Positions 18,001 to 25,575 of a DNA stretch of 64,000 nucleotides are shown piece by piece (within the stretch, counting starts at the first letter, position 1; each line of letters begins with the position of its first letter). Under the pieces are notes generated by a model. It searched no databases, was not told the origin of the DNA, and saw only the letters and a list, made by a program, of their open reading frames with translations. The stretch is from Nostoc calcicola FACHB-3891 (GTDB lineage Bacteria; Cyanobacteriota; Cyanobacteriia; Cyanobacteriales; Nostocaceae): positions 124,001-188,000 of the forward strand of contig NZ_JACJRQ010000009.1 of NCBI RefSeq assembly GCF_014697355.1, given 5' to 3'. A program made the translations under genes and the position numbers.

Positions 18001-19112
18001 TAAGCACGGCGTAATGCTCTGACTTGGCCTTCTGGACGCGGCGCATAAATGCTTTTATAACGGCCATCGCTAGAAGTACCAATACCTTTGATGACTGCAT
18101 AAATGCGATCGCCATCTCGTTCGGCATCTTCAAGGCGTTTCAGTACTAACATCCCCACGCCTTCACCCAACATCATCCCATCAGATTCTGCATCGAAAGG
18201 TTTGACATTTTGACCAGGCGAAACAGCAGGAGTTTTACTAAAACACATATACGCCAAAATTGAGTTGTCGGTGTCAACTCCGCCAGTCAGCATCATGTCG
18301 GCGCGATGTTCAACTAGCTCACTAATTGACATTTTTAAGGCACCTAATGAACTAGCACAGGCGGCATCGACAACACAGTTAGTCCCTCCAAAATCTAGGC
18401 GATTAGCAATGCGCCCAGAAACAACATTTGCCAGCATACCAGGGAAGGCGTTTTCCTCCCACTGCACATATGCACTTTTGATTTTCTCGATGATTTTTTG
18501 TGTATCCTCATCGGATAAACCACTACTTTTAAGGGCTTTTTCCCAAACTGGATACTGCATTCTCGAAGTCAGTGGCACCCCCAACTGTCTACCTAGTGCT
18601 ACACCTAAAATTACACCAGTAGCCTCGTGATTAAACTGTCGAGATTCGCCGTAACCCGCATCTTCCATCGCTGCTTTAGCAACAATCAAACCTAGTAACT
18701 GCGAAATGTCTGTAACTTCCAAAATGTTAGGTGGTAGCCCAAATTCCATCGGATTGAAATTAACATCCGGGATAAATCCACCTCTTTTACAGTAGGTTTT
18801 ATCAGGCGTTCTGGGGTTAGGATCGTAATAATCATCTACGTTCCAACGTGAAGGGGGAACATCAGTAATACAATCAACTTTATGAATAATTTTTTCCCAG
18901 TATTCCTGTAAATTTTTTGATTGCGGAAAGATAGAAGCCATCCCGATGATAGCAATGTCTATTTGTTGCCGCTGTGTGTTTATTTTGTTCTTTAGCGGTG
19001 CATTTTCAACCATAATTTTTTTCTCCTGTATGAGCTTGAGTACAGCTTGTTCACAATTGCTCACTTCTTCTTGCAACTGTGCTAAAACAGCTTCAATGCT
19101 AGAAGCAGCCAT
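12084..19112 (-). CDS. Iterative PfaA/HglE-type synthase, KS-AT-ACP-ACP*-KR-DH
   Basis: This 2342-aa multidomain synthase starts the locus. In order: an N-terminal coiled coil (1-50); a ketosynthase (52-505) with intact Cys252, His387 and His427; an acyltransferase (622-915) with GHSFGE Ser723 and His829; a low-complexity linker with a duplicated helix (1095-1131 and 1155-1193); ACP1 with LGIDSIK (Ser1342); ACP2 with LGIDGVK, where the attachment Ser is Gly1452; a ketoreductase (GGAKGIT at 1784-1790, Ser1957, Tyr1970, Asn1974); and a hot-dog dehydratase (HVIAGYPVLP, HxxxGxxxxP, His2082). The layout matches PUFA-synthase PfaA and heterocyst glycolipid synthase HglE. Unlike PfaA it has one working ACP and a fused dehydratase. 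It likely builds a long acyl chain from malonyl units, with ER activity from PfaD. Linkers contain in-frame short tandem repeats. Confidence 0.92.
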   Translation of the reverse strand: MAASSIEAVLAQLQEEVSNCEQAVLKLIQEKKIMVENAPLKNKINTQRQQIDIAIIGMASIFPQSKNLQEYWEKIIHKVDCITDVPPSRWNVDDYYDPNPRTPDKTYCKRGGFIPDVNFNPMEFGLPPNILEVTDISQLLGLIVAKAAMEDAGYGESRQFNHEATGVILGVALGRQLGVPLTSRMQYPVWEKALKSSGLSDEDTQKIIEKIKSAYVQWEENAFPGMLANVVSGRIANRLDFGGTNCVVDAACASSLGALKMSISELVEHRADMMLTGGVDTDNSILAYMCFSKTPAVSPGQNVKPFDAESDGMMLGEGVGMLVLKRLEDAERDGDRIYAVIKGIGTSSDGRYKSIYAPRPEGQVRALRRAYEDAGFSPASVGLIEAHGTGTMAGDPAEFSSIKEVFGENNPKKQYIALGTVKSQIGHTKAAAGAASLIKTALALHHKVLPATINVTKPHPKLDIDNSPFYLNTETRPWVISDDEPRRAGVSSFGFGGTNYHVILEEYKTQSDRPYRLHKSAQSVLLFASTPEELLSRCQATKDQLQSDTGERHYAELIAASQSLNIPVTNARLGFVADSLTQACNLLQTSIDLLKNKLLAESWEHPQGIYYRKTGIVTEGKVVALFSGQGSQYLEMGRELAINFPSLGQTYTHIDSLLRQDGLQGVSEVVFPAPVFDLDRKTAQMKLLQQTEYAQPAIAAFSAGLYKILQQAGFKADFVAGHSFGELTALWAAGVLSEEDYFFLVKARGQAMATPTDPQFDAGAMLAVKGDVSQVTELIESFPEISIANLNSQNQMVLAGTKAEIANVEEALKTQGFSTILLGVSAAFHTSLVAYAQQPFAKAIEKVNFKEPQIPVYTNVTGKPYPNEAQVIQKVLKEHLRNQVLFKQEIENIYAEGGYYFVEFGPRSVLTNLVKDILSDRPHLAVALNPSHLKDSDRSLREAVVQLRVAGLPLQNLDPYQLEQKIPEVSPNKVLNVRLNSTNYVSEKTKQSFEKAMQNGHQVKFTATNGNTPDSPTPSQITEKVAVNNQSTVTNGNNHNSVTYNPPLPTEKVTVNGGMKSLQNGQSDLKSLQTSAELPVNYLTAIDNLEYTLIELNRHQHDILQVHEQSLKHQTEYTQTFFQLMEQQHGLWGNSKFNESPTSTQQLIVSSSERSIIRFHDHQGESLRIHEQYLNYQQEYTNNFFQLLQRHYQLPSSSNTTQQSLIAPVNYQDSSKVPSSPQDNLVLKNVSVSLPSNGFASKSESVLTNGNGTNHQAIAVLDITPPNENYTATATQISAPATLDITPPQENQSVTVAPPAPVVIDQVTLSQTLLNVVSDKTGYPTEMLDLTMDIEADLGIDSIKRVEILGALLELYPDLPRPNPEEVGQLRTLAQITEYMVKIASDISAGLAPAIAVGRDEGDGGVGVTSPSSPSSPELTNNFLKVVSDKMGYPTTMLDLSMDIETDLGIDGVKLVEIQGALSELYPDFPKLNAETLTQVHTLGQLVEYLQEGLGTGEEAGEQGVGNSGEEFYPVPNSQSRIFRSPVRLKYLPEPDVLDFALPDEHIALLTDDGSLTTAELAQSLCKRGWKIVVLTFPQSLIPQRSPLPEEISRVVLADLSEEHLQEQLRAIAINYGKVAAFIHLNPSSHEATSNEVRYLESEKAILRHVFLIAKYLKEPLNQAATQGRSCFVTVARLDGEFGLGQKTNFGAIGAGLFGLTKTLNQEWENVSCRAIDLSPDLDPQTSAQHIFAELHDPNLLVVEAGYSSQGRATLVCEQELGTGEEFSQSPVPNPQSQVFLVSGGAKGITAQCAIELAQRYQCKFILLGRSAADPQPVWAEKYLSQADLKKQIMEDFLARGEKPTPAMVQKKFNAISSSREIAATLQAIEQAGGQAEYLSVDVTDGLTLSQQVADVVERFGAVTGIIHGAGNLADKRIEKKSIQDFETVYTAKVKGLENLLRCVSPNQLNYLVLFSSVVGFYGNVGQSDYAIANEILNKSAHLFKLNYPNSHVVAINWGPWDSGMVSPELKQAFAERNIETIPIEIGTKMLADELASANQETVQVVIGSPLVYIPDKLPSELKKFRIHRHLTLAANPFLQDHVIAGYPVLPATCGLLWIANTCEQLYPGFKAFSCTNYKVLKGLIFDENLPNEYTLDLQEIAKNGISEIDFDAKIWSKNSEGKIRYHFSSQMKLKREVTDAPVHEFINLSQDRKITATASSLYQNGATTLFHGATFQGVKSVLNANLDKITIECYLPKPGERQQGQFPVQTFNPYIADVEIHAFWIWAQHFHQVACLPSEITTFEQFVPVPFDQTFYVSCQIKSKTESSLVVDVIAHNQQGQIYTRMLGAKGTILPKQLDEI
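13786..13838. repeat. In-frame GGGGATTGGG-type tandem repeat in PKS linker
   Basis: GGGGATTGGGTACTGGGGAT-like units encode the linker GTGEEFSQSPVPNPQSQ just before the KR domain. A related block at 14552-14640 encodes the linker after ACP2. The same short-repeat style is common between genes in this window. Confidence 0.5.
14552..14640. repeat. In-frame short tandem repeat in PKS linker after ACP2
   Basis: Units of the type GGGATTGGGAATTGGGTACT and CCCTACTCCCTGCTCCCC encode the low-complexity linker GTGEEAGEQG...YPVPNSQS (residues about 1493-1520). The reading frame is kept through the repeat. Confidence 0.45.
14865..14925. repeat. GATGAGGGAGATGAGGG-type repeat in linker between the two ACPs
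   Basis: The block encodes the linker DGGVGVTSPSSPSSPEL between ACP1 and ACP2. The same GATGAGGGA unit occurs as a clean array in the gap upstream of mutL (35791-35822), so this is a dispersed repeat that has been read into a coding linker. Confidence 0.45.
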
Positions 19113-20068
19113 GACTTTATCTTCACTAATGGATTGATGAAATATAGAGGTATTGATAGATTTAATCTCAAAATTCAGCTTGCAATTGGTAAATCAAGCG
19201 TGTTATGACTTTTTTGATTTTCTTCAAATGATTAAACTTGGGCATCAAAGTCTTATGAATTTTGAATTATACATTTTAAATCCTAAGGACTTAATACCTC
19301 TAAAATTAAGGTAAATTGCGATTATTCTTGAAACGATGAGAAGAGTTAATGATGATAATTTATATCCTTTTACTTGAGACTTGACGAGCCATAAACCAGA
19401 TTTCAGAAAAGTTGAGTGAGGATATTCTCAAGTCTAAATTCTGGATTTTTGTCATTTTTCATTGGTCATTGGTTATTTACAAAGGACAAATGACTAATGA
19501 ATCATTTGAAGTTATTCTCAGGTAAAAGCGCTCATACTTAACTAAAGCGGCTGCCAAATTTTTCTTAGATCGCTTTATTGGGTACAAATTATCAAAGGAG
19601 CTTGGGGAGCGAGTTTTTAGCTTACCATCGATCTGCCTTTAGTTCTAGCCTCTAAGTGGGTGCAGTATCTGAAGCACCAATTCTTGGATTGACTGTACAG
19701 CAATCTTTGCAAGCTTTTCTAGTACATTTTCATTGGGAAACTTCAGACTAATGACGACTTTCACGGAAAATAATCCAATATTTAAGTACATTCGCTTGGC
19801 CTCAATGTTGCAACATAAATTATTAATCAGATGCAGGTGAGAATTCCCAGAGTCAGAATTCGTACTAAATTGTGGCTTGCAGTTAATATTAGACTGATTA
19901 TTTCTTCATTACAATTGATATGCAACTTAGATACAATTAGATACGTCTTGCTAGATGAAATGTTTACTGAGCATAGTTTTTTAGGTAATTTCCAATTAAC
20001 AATGCTATATATTTAGTTGTAAATTTACGACTTAAAATGTGTAAATTAATTAGAACCTACGCCTGAAC
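19113..20068. promoter_or_regulatory. Upstream region of the lipid locus; no gene seen
   Basis: This AT-rich stretch must hold the promoter of the 2342-aa synthase operon. I see no convincing gene and no clean NtcA box (GTA-N8-TAC) by eye. The open frame at 19831-20016 has no recognisable product. An exact promoter cannot be assigned. Confidence 0.35.
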
Positions 20069-20467
20069 TTATAGAGAGTTATCTTCTGAATTAACATCAT
20101 CATCTCCTTTACTCGTTACCGCTTGATGCTGAGCAGATGCTAAGAGCTTTTGCTCAAGTATACTAATACTAATTCCAAGCTCAGAAGCTGTTTTGCGTTT
20201 CCACTCTTCTAGCTCACAATCATGTTCATTGAGCCATTCACGCACCGCAACGCGGGCCATCTCAGCTTTGCGAAGGGTCTGGCGAGCTGCATGAAAAATC
20301 AGTCGCTGGTTATCAAAGCTTGGCAATGAGAGCATGAATCGCTGTAGTTTCATTTTATTCAGGGTCTTTCGGGGGCGATCGCTGTCATTCACATAACTAT
20401 TAAAACTCTTTTCAATTAGTATCTCATACTGCAAAAATACATTGTCAAAATTGCATACAAATTGCAC
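20069..20467 (-). CDS. Hypothetical protein, unknown
   Basis: This 132-aa frame starts at a GTG (20467), or perhaps at the in-frame ATG at residue 39 (MKLQRFMLSL), which would leave 94 aa. The clear part is a charged helical region (HAARQTLRKAEMARVAVREWLNEHDCELEEWKRKTASELG) and a polar tail. I do not recognise the family. It lies alone between the synthase operon and devBCA and has no obvious partner. It may be a small regulatory or structural protein, or a gene remnant. Confidence 0.45.
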   Translation of the reverse strand: MQFVCNFDNVFLQYEILIEKSFNSYVNDSDRPRKTLNKMKLQRFMLSLPSFDNQRLIFHAARQTLRKAEMARVAVREWLNEHDCELEEWKRKTASELGISISILEQKLLASAQHQAVTSKGDDDVNSEDNSL

Positions 20468-20587
20468 GTCTGGGAATTTAAGACTAAATAGTTATCAGTA
20501 ATCAAGATCTTCACTGTTCGGTGACAAATTAGCAATTAAAAGCGTTAATTTTCTACCATAGCTATTTTCATTTGAATGAGATAGACG

Positions 20588-20615
20588 GTAGGGACGCACA
20601 TCTGTGTGCCCCTAC
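20588..20615. repeat. GTAGGGGC palindrome, copy a
   Basis: GTAGGGACGCAC (20588-20599) pairs with GTGTGCCCCTAC at the other end, with one mismatch. It is a member of the dispersed 23-30 bp palindrome family found across this window, and is followed by a TGTACTCCACGCAATTGCAA-like extension seen next to other copies. Confidence 0.55.
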
Positions 20616-20839
20616 GAATTGTCTGTACTCCACGCAATTGCAAACTGCTATAGCTATTTGTGGGATGAATTAATGAATTTTATTGCTACCATCAACAGCT
20701 TTTACATCTATCCAAAAGTTGATTTTTTTGAAAAGTTTTTATGTCTTAATCAATTAGTTAATTTTTTGAATAAATTCTTGCTCTAAAATGATGATTTTTT
20801 TGACAAGTAAAATTAGCCACTAGCAACTATATCTAAAGA

Positions 20840-20959
20840 ATGACAAATCTTGCTCAACAACAGATCTACGACAAACTGAACACCTATTTTCAAATCCTGA
20901 GTGATATCGAGGACATAAAGACGTTCAAAATTCCTCAATCTTTTAAAATATCTTGTTGA
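20840..20959 (+). other. Possible 39-aa ORF or gene remnant
   Basis: ATG at 20840 opens a frame beginning MTNLAQQQIYDKLNTYFQIL and ending KISC at a TGA (20957-20959). The composition is protein-like and helical, but there is no strong ribosome site and I do not recognise it. It may be the truncated start of a lost gene. Confidence 0.2.
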
Positions 20960-21116
20960 TTTTTATGCAAGATACTGTCTAGTTATTTCTTCGTAAAAGT
21001 GTTGCATATGGATTGCAATTGAGTATCAGTCAGTTTATCGTATGTAATTAAATAAAGAGATTCAATACTGTTGGTTTTGGAAAATGGATAGATATGAAAA
21101 CAGGAAGAATTAAAAT

Positions 21117-21218
21117 ATGAATTCCTTTGGTTACTCAATCATTCCATATATTCCTAACCCTACAGTATTACAATGTGATTTATGCGATGATCCGTGTTGT
21201 ATGAAGCGTTCTGCATAA
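21117..21218 (+). CDS. Candidate small Cys-rich peptide
   Basis: ATG at 21117 encodes 33 residues, beginning MNSFGYSIIPYIPNPT and ending with the cysteine cluster QCDLCDDPCC followed by MKRSA. AGGAAG lies about 9 bases upstream, a good ribosome site. The stop is followed 34 bases later by the HTH-like gene at 21253, in the same direction as devBCA. Four cysteines in 8 residues suggest a metal site or disulfides; a peptide-natural-product precursor is conceivable but no maturase is nearby. Translation is unproven. Confidence 0.4.
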   Translation: MNSFGYSIIPYIPNPTVLQCDLCDDPCCMKRSA

Positions 21219-21252
21219 TTAGACTTTCATGAAAATATAAGGGCTTGCTGGC

Positions 21253-21576
21253 ATGAGACTATCTGAGCTAGATCCACTCATACCGCTAACTGAGTTAAGA
21301 GAAGAACTTCTGAAGTTGCCAAAAGGTTATTCGTTTTATGAAGAAGAATTGGTCGATTTTTTATCAAGACGAAGATGGCCTGAAAGCAATCGTCGTATTG
21401 ACCGAACAACTTTTTGGCGGTGGAGAAATGACAACGGAATTGAGCATCAAAAAGTATTCAGCAGATTGGATATATTGAAACTCTGCCAAATTTGCGACCA
21501 CTATCGAATAGATGGAACTCGCAGCGAATACTTAGCGATCGTTAAAAGTAAAAAAGAGGCAGTGCTAAATAAATAA
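21253..21576 (+). CDS. Small HTH/MerR-like protein
   Basis: This 107-aa protein has a middle segment RTTFWRWRNDNGI followed by FSRLDILKLCQICDHYRIDGT. That resembles the helix-turn-helix plus wing of MerR/excisionase-like DNA-binding proteins. There is no effector domain. It lies 280 bases upstream of devB on the same strand, and 2.1 kb from the divergent synthase operon, so it is a candidate local regulator of both. The family is not identified with certainty. Confidence 0.6.
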   Translation: MRLSELDPLIPLTELREELLKLPKGYSFYEEELVDFLSRRRWPESNRRIDRTTFWRWRNDNGIEHQKVFSRLDILKLCQICDHYRIDGTRSEYLAIVKSKKEAVLNK

Positions 21577-21855
21577 AATAGCTCTGGTTAAATGCATAGT
21601 CAGAATTCAGAAGTCAGAATTCAACAGCAAAGCCAAAGATGCTCCGCCAAGGCATCAGAATGGCTGGAAAATCAAGCATGGTACGACTACTTGATTTTCT
21701 AAAAATTATGAAATTGGGGTATCCAACTCTGATAAATTCAGTGATTCTGAATTCTTGCAATGCACAAAAGTAAAAAGATAAGAATTCGGAATTCGGAATT
21801 CTGAGTTCTGAATTCTTTTTACTTTTACCTTGTTCGGTAATTTTCAAAGATAGTT

Positions 21856-23061
21856 ATGGTACCAAAACAAAAAGAATCATTTATAAAACCATTCATTAAA
21901 CCTGTAGCTTGGTCGTCAATGATGTTGGCAACTGTTATGGCTGTAGCTACTGGTGCAGTTTCATTTTATACGTTTTCACATTTTCAATTGTCTTCTAAAG
22001 TAGAGCCTGTAGCTACTCCAAGTAGTTCTCCTAGAATGACTGCTATTTCTGCCTTAGGACGTTTAGAACCTCAAGGAGAAGTTATTCGTCTGTCCGCTCC
22101 TGATTCCCAAGCAGGTGTTCGAGTTACAAAACTCTTGGTAAATAAAGGAGACAAGGTGCGGGAGGGGCAAATAATTGCAATTCTTGATACTTATTTTCCT
22201 CGTCTTGCAGCTCTAGAAAAAGCCCAACGACAAGTCTTAGTTGCCCAAGCTAGTCTCAACCAGGTAAAAGCAGGAGCAAAAACTGGAGATATCTCTGCAC
22301 AGCAAGCAACCATTGCTCGTTTAGAGGCAGAGTTGGAGGGAGAAACTTCTGCACAACAAGCAACCATCGCTCGCTTAGAGGCAGAATGGCGTAATGCTGA
22401 AAGCGAAAATCAGCGATATCAAAACTTATATAAAGACGGTGCGATTTCAGCTTCCGACGCAGATACTAAACGTTTACGAGTCGATACTGTTAGCCAACAG
22501 CTCAATGAAGCTAAAGCCTCTCTCAAGCGCACTATCGAAACACTGCAAAAGCAGTTAATCGAGGCCAAAGCCAGACTCAAGAGTATTGCTGAGGTTCGTC
22601 CTACGGATATAGCAGCAGCACAAGCTGATGTTGACAGTGCGATCGCCTCGGTTAAACAGGCTCAGGCAGAATGGGATTTAAGCGTGGTGCGATCGCCTAT
22701 AACTGGGCAAATCATGAAAATTAATACTTGGCCTGGAGAAATTATCGGCACTACAGGAATAGCTGATTTAGGTCGCACACAACAGATGTATGTTGTTGCA
22801 GAAGTCTACGAAACTGATATTCAAAAAGTGCGTCTAGGTCAATCAGCTATTATTACTAGCGATGCCTTTCCAGGAAAATTACGAGGAGAAGTCGCAGATA
22901 TCGGTTTGCAAGTTGGTAAACAAAATATTTTTAATAACGCTCTGCAAGCAGACACCGATAACAAAATAGTTGATGTAAAAATTCGTATAGATCATCTGGC
23001 AGATAATCAACAAGTCGCTGGTTTTACTGACTTACAAGTGGAGGTGATGATTTATATTTGA
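21856..23061 (+). CDS. devB: DevB-type membrane fusion protein (HlyD family)
   Basis: This 401-aa periplasmic adaptor has one N-terminal membrane segment (about 17-42) and the DevB-typical ISALGRLEPQGEVIRLSAP. A biotinyl-lipoyl-like half (VTKLLVNKGDKVREGQIIAILD) leads into a coiled-coil hairpin, then the second lipoyl half (VVRSPITGQIMKI) and beta-barrel. DevB joins DevC and the outer-membrane TolC homologue HgdD in exporting heterocyst glycolipids in Anabaena. The hairpin contains a tandem duplication of SAQQATIARLEAE (residues about 150-180), which lengthens the coil. It is first in the order devB-devC-devA. Its position opposite a PKS-type lipid locus suggests export of that lipid; the link is inference. 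Confidence 0.9.
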   Translation: MVPKQKESFIKPFIKPVAWSSMMLATVMAVATGAVSFYTFSHFQLSSKVEPVATPSSSPRMTAISALGRLEPQGEVIRLSAPDSQAGVRVTKLLVNKGDKVREGQIIAILDTYFPRLAALEKAQRQVLVAQASLNQVKAGAKTGDISAQQATIARLEAELEGETSAQQATIARLEAEWRNAESENQRYQNLYKDGAISASDADTKRLRVDTVSQQLNEAKASLKRTIETLQKQLIEAKARLKSIAEVRPTDIAAAQADVDSAIASVKQAQAEWDLSVVRSPITGQIMKINTWPGEIIGTTGIADLGRTQQMYVVAEVYETDIQKVRLGQSAIITSDAFPGKLRGEVADIGLQVGKQNIFNNALQADTDNKIVDVKIRIDHLADNQQVAGFTDLQVEVMIYI

Positions 23062-23070
23062 GGTCAGGAT

Positions 23071-23098
23071 TCAGAATTCAGAATTCAGAATCCAGAAT
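23071..23098. repeat. AGAATTC heptamer tandem repeat between devB and devC
   Basis: Several AGAATTC heptamers in tandem lie just after the devB stop. The same array type recurs at 33785, 34998 (inside mutL), 35945 and 60251. With further repeats it makes up much of the 223-base devB-devC gap. Confidence 0.5.
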
Positions 23099-23284
23099 AC
23101 TTTGATGCCCAGGCTTAATAATCAACAATAAAATTAATACATCATAGTACGCTTTATTTTCCAATCTCAAGCAGAATTCTGAATATTGACTAGATGAAAT
23201 GTAGGTAAAAAATGACCAATAACTAATGAATAAGAACTAATGACTAATAACTAATACCCAATTTGTATCGTTGAGGTTGATTAA

Positions 23285-24457
23285 ATGATTCTCAATATCC
23301 CTCTGGCTTGGCTACAACTAGCCCGACAAAGAATTCGCTTTTTTGTAGCTTTAGCCGGGATTGCTTTTGTTGCAGTTCTTATGTTTATGCAAATTGGTTT
23401 CCAAGATGCTCTTTATGACAGTGCTACACAGCTACATAATAATTTAGAAGGAGACCTATTTTTAATCAGTGCCCAATATAAATCTTTGACATCGAATCAA
23501 AGCTTTGGTCGTGCCTATTTATATCAATTACTAGGTTTTGAAGCTGTAGAATCAGTTAGCCCGTTATATGTGCAATTTGCCAAATTTAAAAATCCAAATA
23601 ATGGGTTAAAATATCCGTTATATGTGCTTGGTTTTGATCCAGTTAAATCAATTTTTAAATTTTCAAATATCCAAGATAAACTCAGCGTAGTTAGAATTCC
23701 TAATATTGTTTTATTCGATCGGGATTCTCGACCAGAGTTTGGAGCGATCGCCAGTGATTTTGAGAAAGGAAAAACTGTAAAAGTTGAAATCTACAGCTAT
23801 TCTGGATTAGTTGGTTACAAAGTTAAAATTGGTGGTTTATTTAATTTAGGACCTTCCTTTGGAGTCGATGGAAATTTAATTGTTAGTTCTTCAACTTTTT
23901 TGAGAATATTTCAAGATCGTTCGGTACAAAAGATAGATATAGGCTTAATTAAGCTCAAGCCTAATAGTAATCCCCAAAAAGTTTTAGCAGATTTATCAAT
24001 CAAGTTACCCAAAGACGTAAAACTCATTGGCAGAAAAGACTTTATTGCTCTTGAAAAAAGCTATTGGTCTCTGAGAACACCCATTGGGTTTGTATTTAAC
24101 TTGATGGTCTTAATGGGGTTTGTTGTTGGTGTAATTGTTGTATATCAAATTCTTTATAGTAATATTTCAACTCATTTAACTGAATATGCAACCTTAAAAG
24201 CAATGGGATTTAAAAACAAATACTTATTAAGTGTGGTTTTTAAGCAAGCTTTAATTTTAGCATCTTTAGGTTATATTCCAGGCTTTATTATATCTCTAGG
24301 TCTCTATGATATTTCCAAAAATGCTACTAAATTACCAGTTATTATGAGTACTGATAAAGCAATATTAGTATTATTTTCCGCAATATTTATGTGTTTGACT
24401 TCTGCCTTTTTATCTACGAATAAGCTAAGAAAAGTAGATCCAGCAGATATTTTTTAA
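23285..24457 (+). CDS. devC: DevC-type ABC permease (FtsX/MacB family)
   Basis: This 390-aa permease has one N-terminal membrane helix (about 17-37), a large extracytoplasmic domain (about 40-265) and three C-terminal helices (about 270-295, 315-345, 355-375) ending DPADIF. That is the FtsX/MacB layout and the length is normal for DevC. With DevA it forms the inner-membrane ATPase core and with DevB the periplasmic channel. The 12-base gap to devA indicates translational coupling. Confidence 0.92.
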   Translation: MILNIPLAWLQLARQRIRFFVALAGIAFVAVLMFMQIGFQDALYDSATQLHNNLEGDLFLISAQYKSLTSNQSFGRAYLYQLLGFEAVESVSPLYVQFAKFKNPNNGLKYPLYVLGFDPVKSIFKFSNIQDKLSVVRIPNIVLFDRDSRPEFGAIASDFEKGKTVKVEIYSYSGLVGYKVKIGGLFNLGPSFGVDGNLIVSSSTFLRIFQDRSVQKIDIGLIKLKPNSNPQKVLADLSIKLPKDVKLIGRKDFIALEKSYWSLRTPIGFVFNLMVLMGFVVGVIVVYQILYSNISTHLTEYATLKAMGFKNKYLLSVVFKQALILASLGYIPGFIISLGLYDISKNATKLPVIMSTDKAILVLFSAIFMCLTSAFLSTNKLRKVDPADIF

Positions 24458-24469
24458 ATATTTCATAAC

Positions 24470-25162
24470 ATGAAAGCAAAATATATTGTTAACATCACAA
24501 ATCTCAATCATTATTTCGGCGAAAAAAAAATCCGTAGCCAGATTTTATTTGATATTAATTTTAATATCAAATTTGGCGAAATTGTGATTATGACTGGGCC
24601 ATCAGGCTCAGGAAAAACAACTTTACTCACTTTAATTGGTGGATTACGCTCTGTCCAAGAGGGAAGTCTTAAATTTCTAGGTCATGAGCTTTCTGGAGCT
24701 AGTAATGAGCAATTAGTTAAAGTACGTCGTCATATTGGCTATATTTTTCAATCTCACAATTTGTTAGATTTTTTAACAGCTAGACAAAATGTTCAAATGT
24801 CGCTTGAATTACACAAAAATATTCCCGAACAGGAGGCTCGTAGCAAATCAGAAGCTATGCTCAATGCTGTTAAATTAGAAAATAGAGTTAATTACTACCC
24901 ATCCGATCTCTCAGGAGGACAAAAACAACGCGTAGCCATTGCACGTGCTTTAGTGAGTCATCCTAAATTAGTTTTAGCTGATGAACCTACAGCTGCTTTA
25001 GACAGTAAGACAGGGCGAGATGTTGTCACTCTAATGCAGGAATTAGCTAAGGAACAGAATTGTGCCATCTTAATGGTTACTCATGACAATAGAATTTTAG
25101 ATATTGCCGATCGCATAATTCATATGGAAGATGGTCATCTGGTCAAAGAAATTTCACAATAG
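24470..25162 (+). CDS. devA: DevA-type ABC transporter ATPase
   Basis: This 230-aa nucleotide-binding subunit carries Walker A GPSGSGKT (43-50), a Q-loop (IFQSHNLLDFLT), signature LSGGQKQR, Walker B LVLADEP and the H-loop (VTHDN). It belongs to the LolD/MacB/DevA group. It would power DevBC. All motifs are intact, so the transporter is expected to be active. Confidence 0.93.
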   Translation: MKAKYIVNITNLNHYFGEKKIRSQILFDINFNIKFGEIVIMTGPSGSGKTTLLTLIGGLRSVQEGSLKFLGHELSGASNEQLVKVRRHIGYIFQSHNLLDFLTARQNVQMSLELHKNIPEQEARSKSEAMLNAVKLENRVNYYPSDLSGGQKQRVAIARALVSHPKLVLADEPTAALDSKTGRDVVTLMQELAKEQNCAILMVTHDNRILDIADRIIHMEDGHLVKEISQ

Positions 25163-25575
25163 CCTAAATCCAAGAGAATTAAACAATAATATTCCCAATT
25201 TATTTAAAAAATCGGTAATCTAAGTAGATTGTCATATATCTTTGGTTACAACCTAAGTAAATCGGCGTAAATAATTGTTGTTGGGATAAGGCAGGGGGCA
25301 GTGGGAAAAAGGGTGTGAGCCTTGTTTACTTTTCTTCACACAGTTCGGTTTTATTGTATCGACTTACTTAATCGACAATAAAAGTATTCCTTGAGTCTCA
25401 ACTCAGACACCCCTAGAGTATGAAGTTATAAGTTCTCAAATGAAAGAAGATATACAAGTGATATAAACAGACTTTCAACAGTTGCCAGTATCTGGCTGTT
25501 TCGATTTTCTACTTATCGATCAAAAGTATCTCCAAATTTGTCAATTAGTTATACTAATTGCATTTACAAAAAATT
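25163..25575. other. Intergenic, nothing recognised
   Basis: AT-rich spacer after devA. I see no gene, clear hairpin or repeat except a short G-rich run near 25290-25320. Confidence 0.4.

Noticed and set aside
19113..21855. NtcA or HetR-type control site for the lipid locus or devB
   Set aside because: No clean GTA-N8-TAC was found by eye, so heterocyst-specific control cannot be claimed from sequence.
12084..25162. Calling the locus the canonical heterocyst glycolipid (hgl) island
   Set aside because: It lacks hetM/hglB-type reductase, hetN, hetI and glycosyltransferase genes, and has AurF-like, ferredoxin and docking genes that I do not associate with that island.
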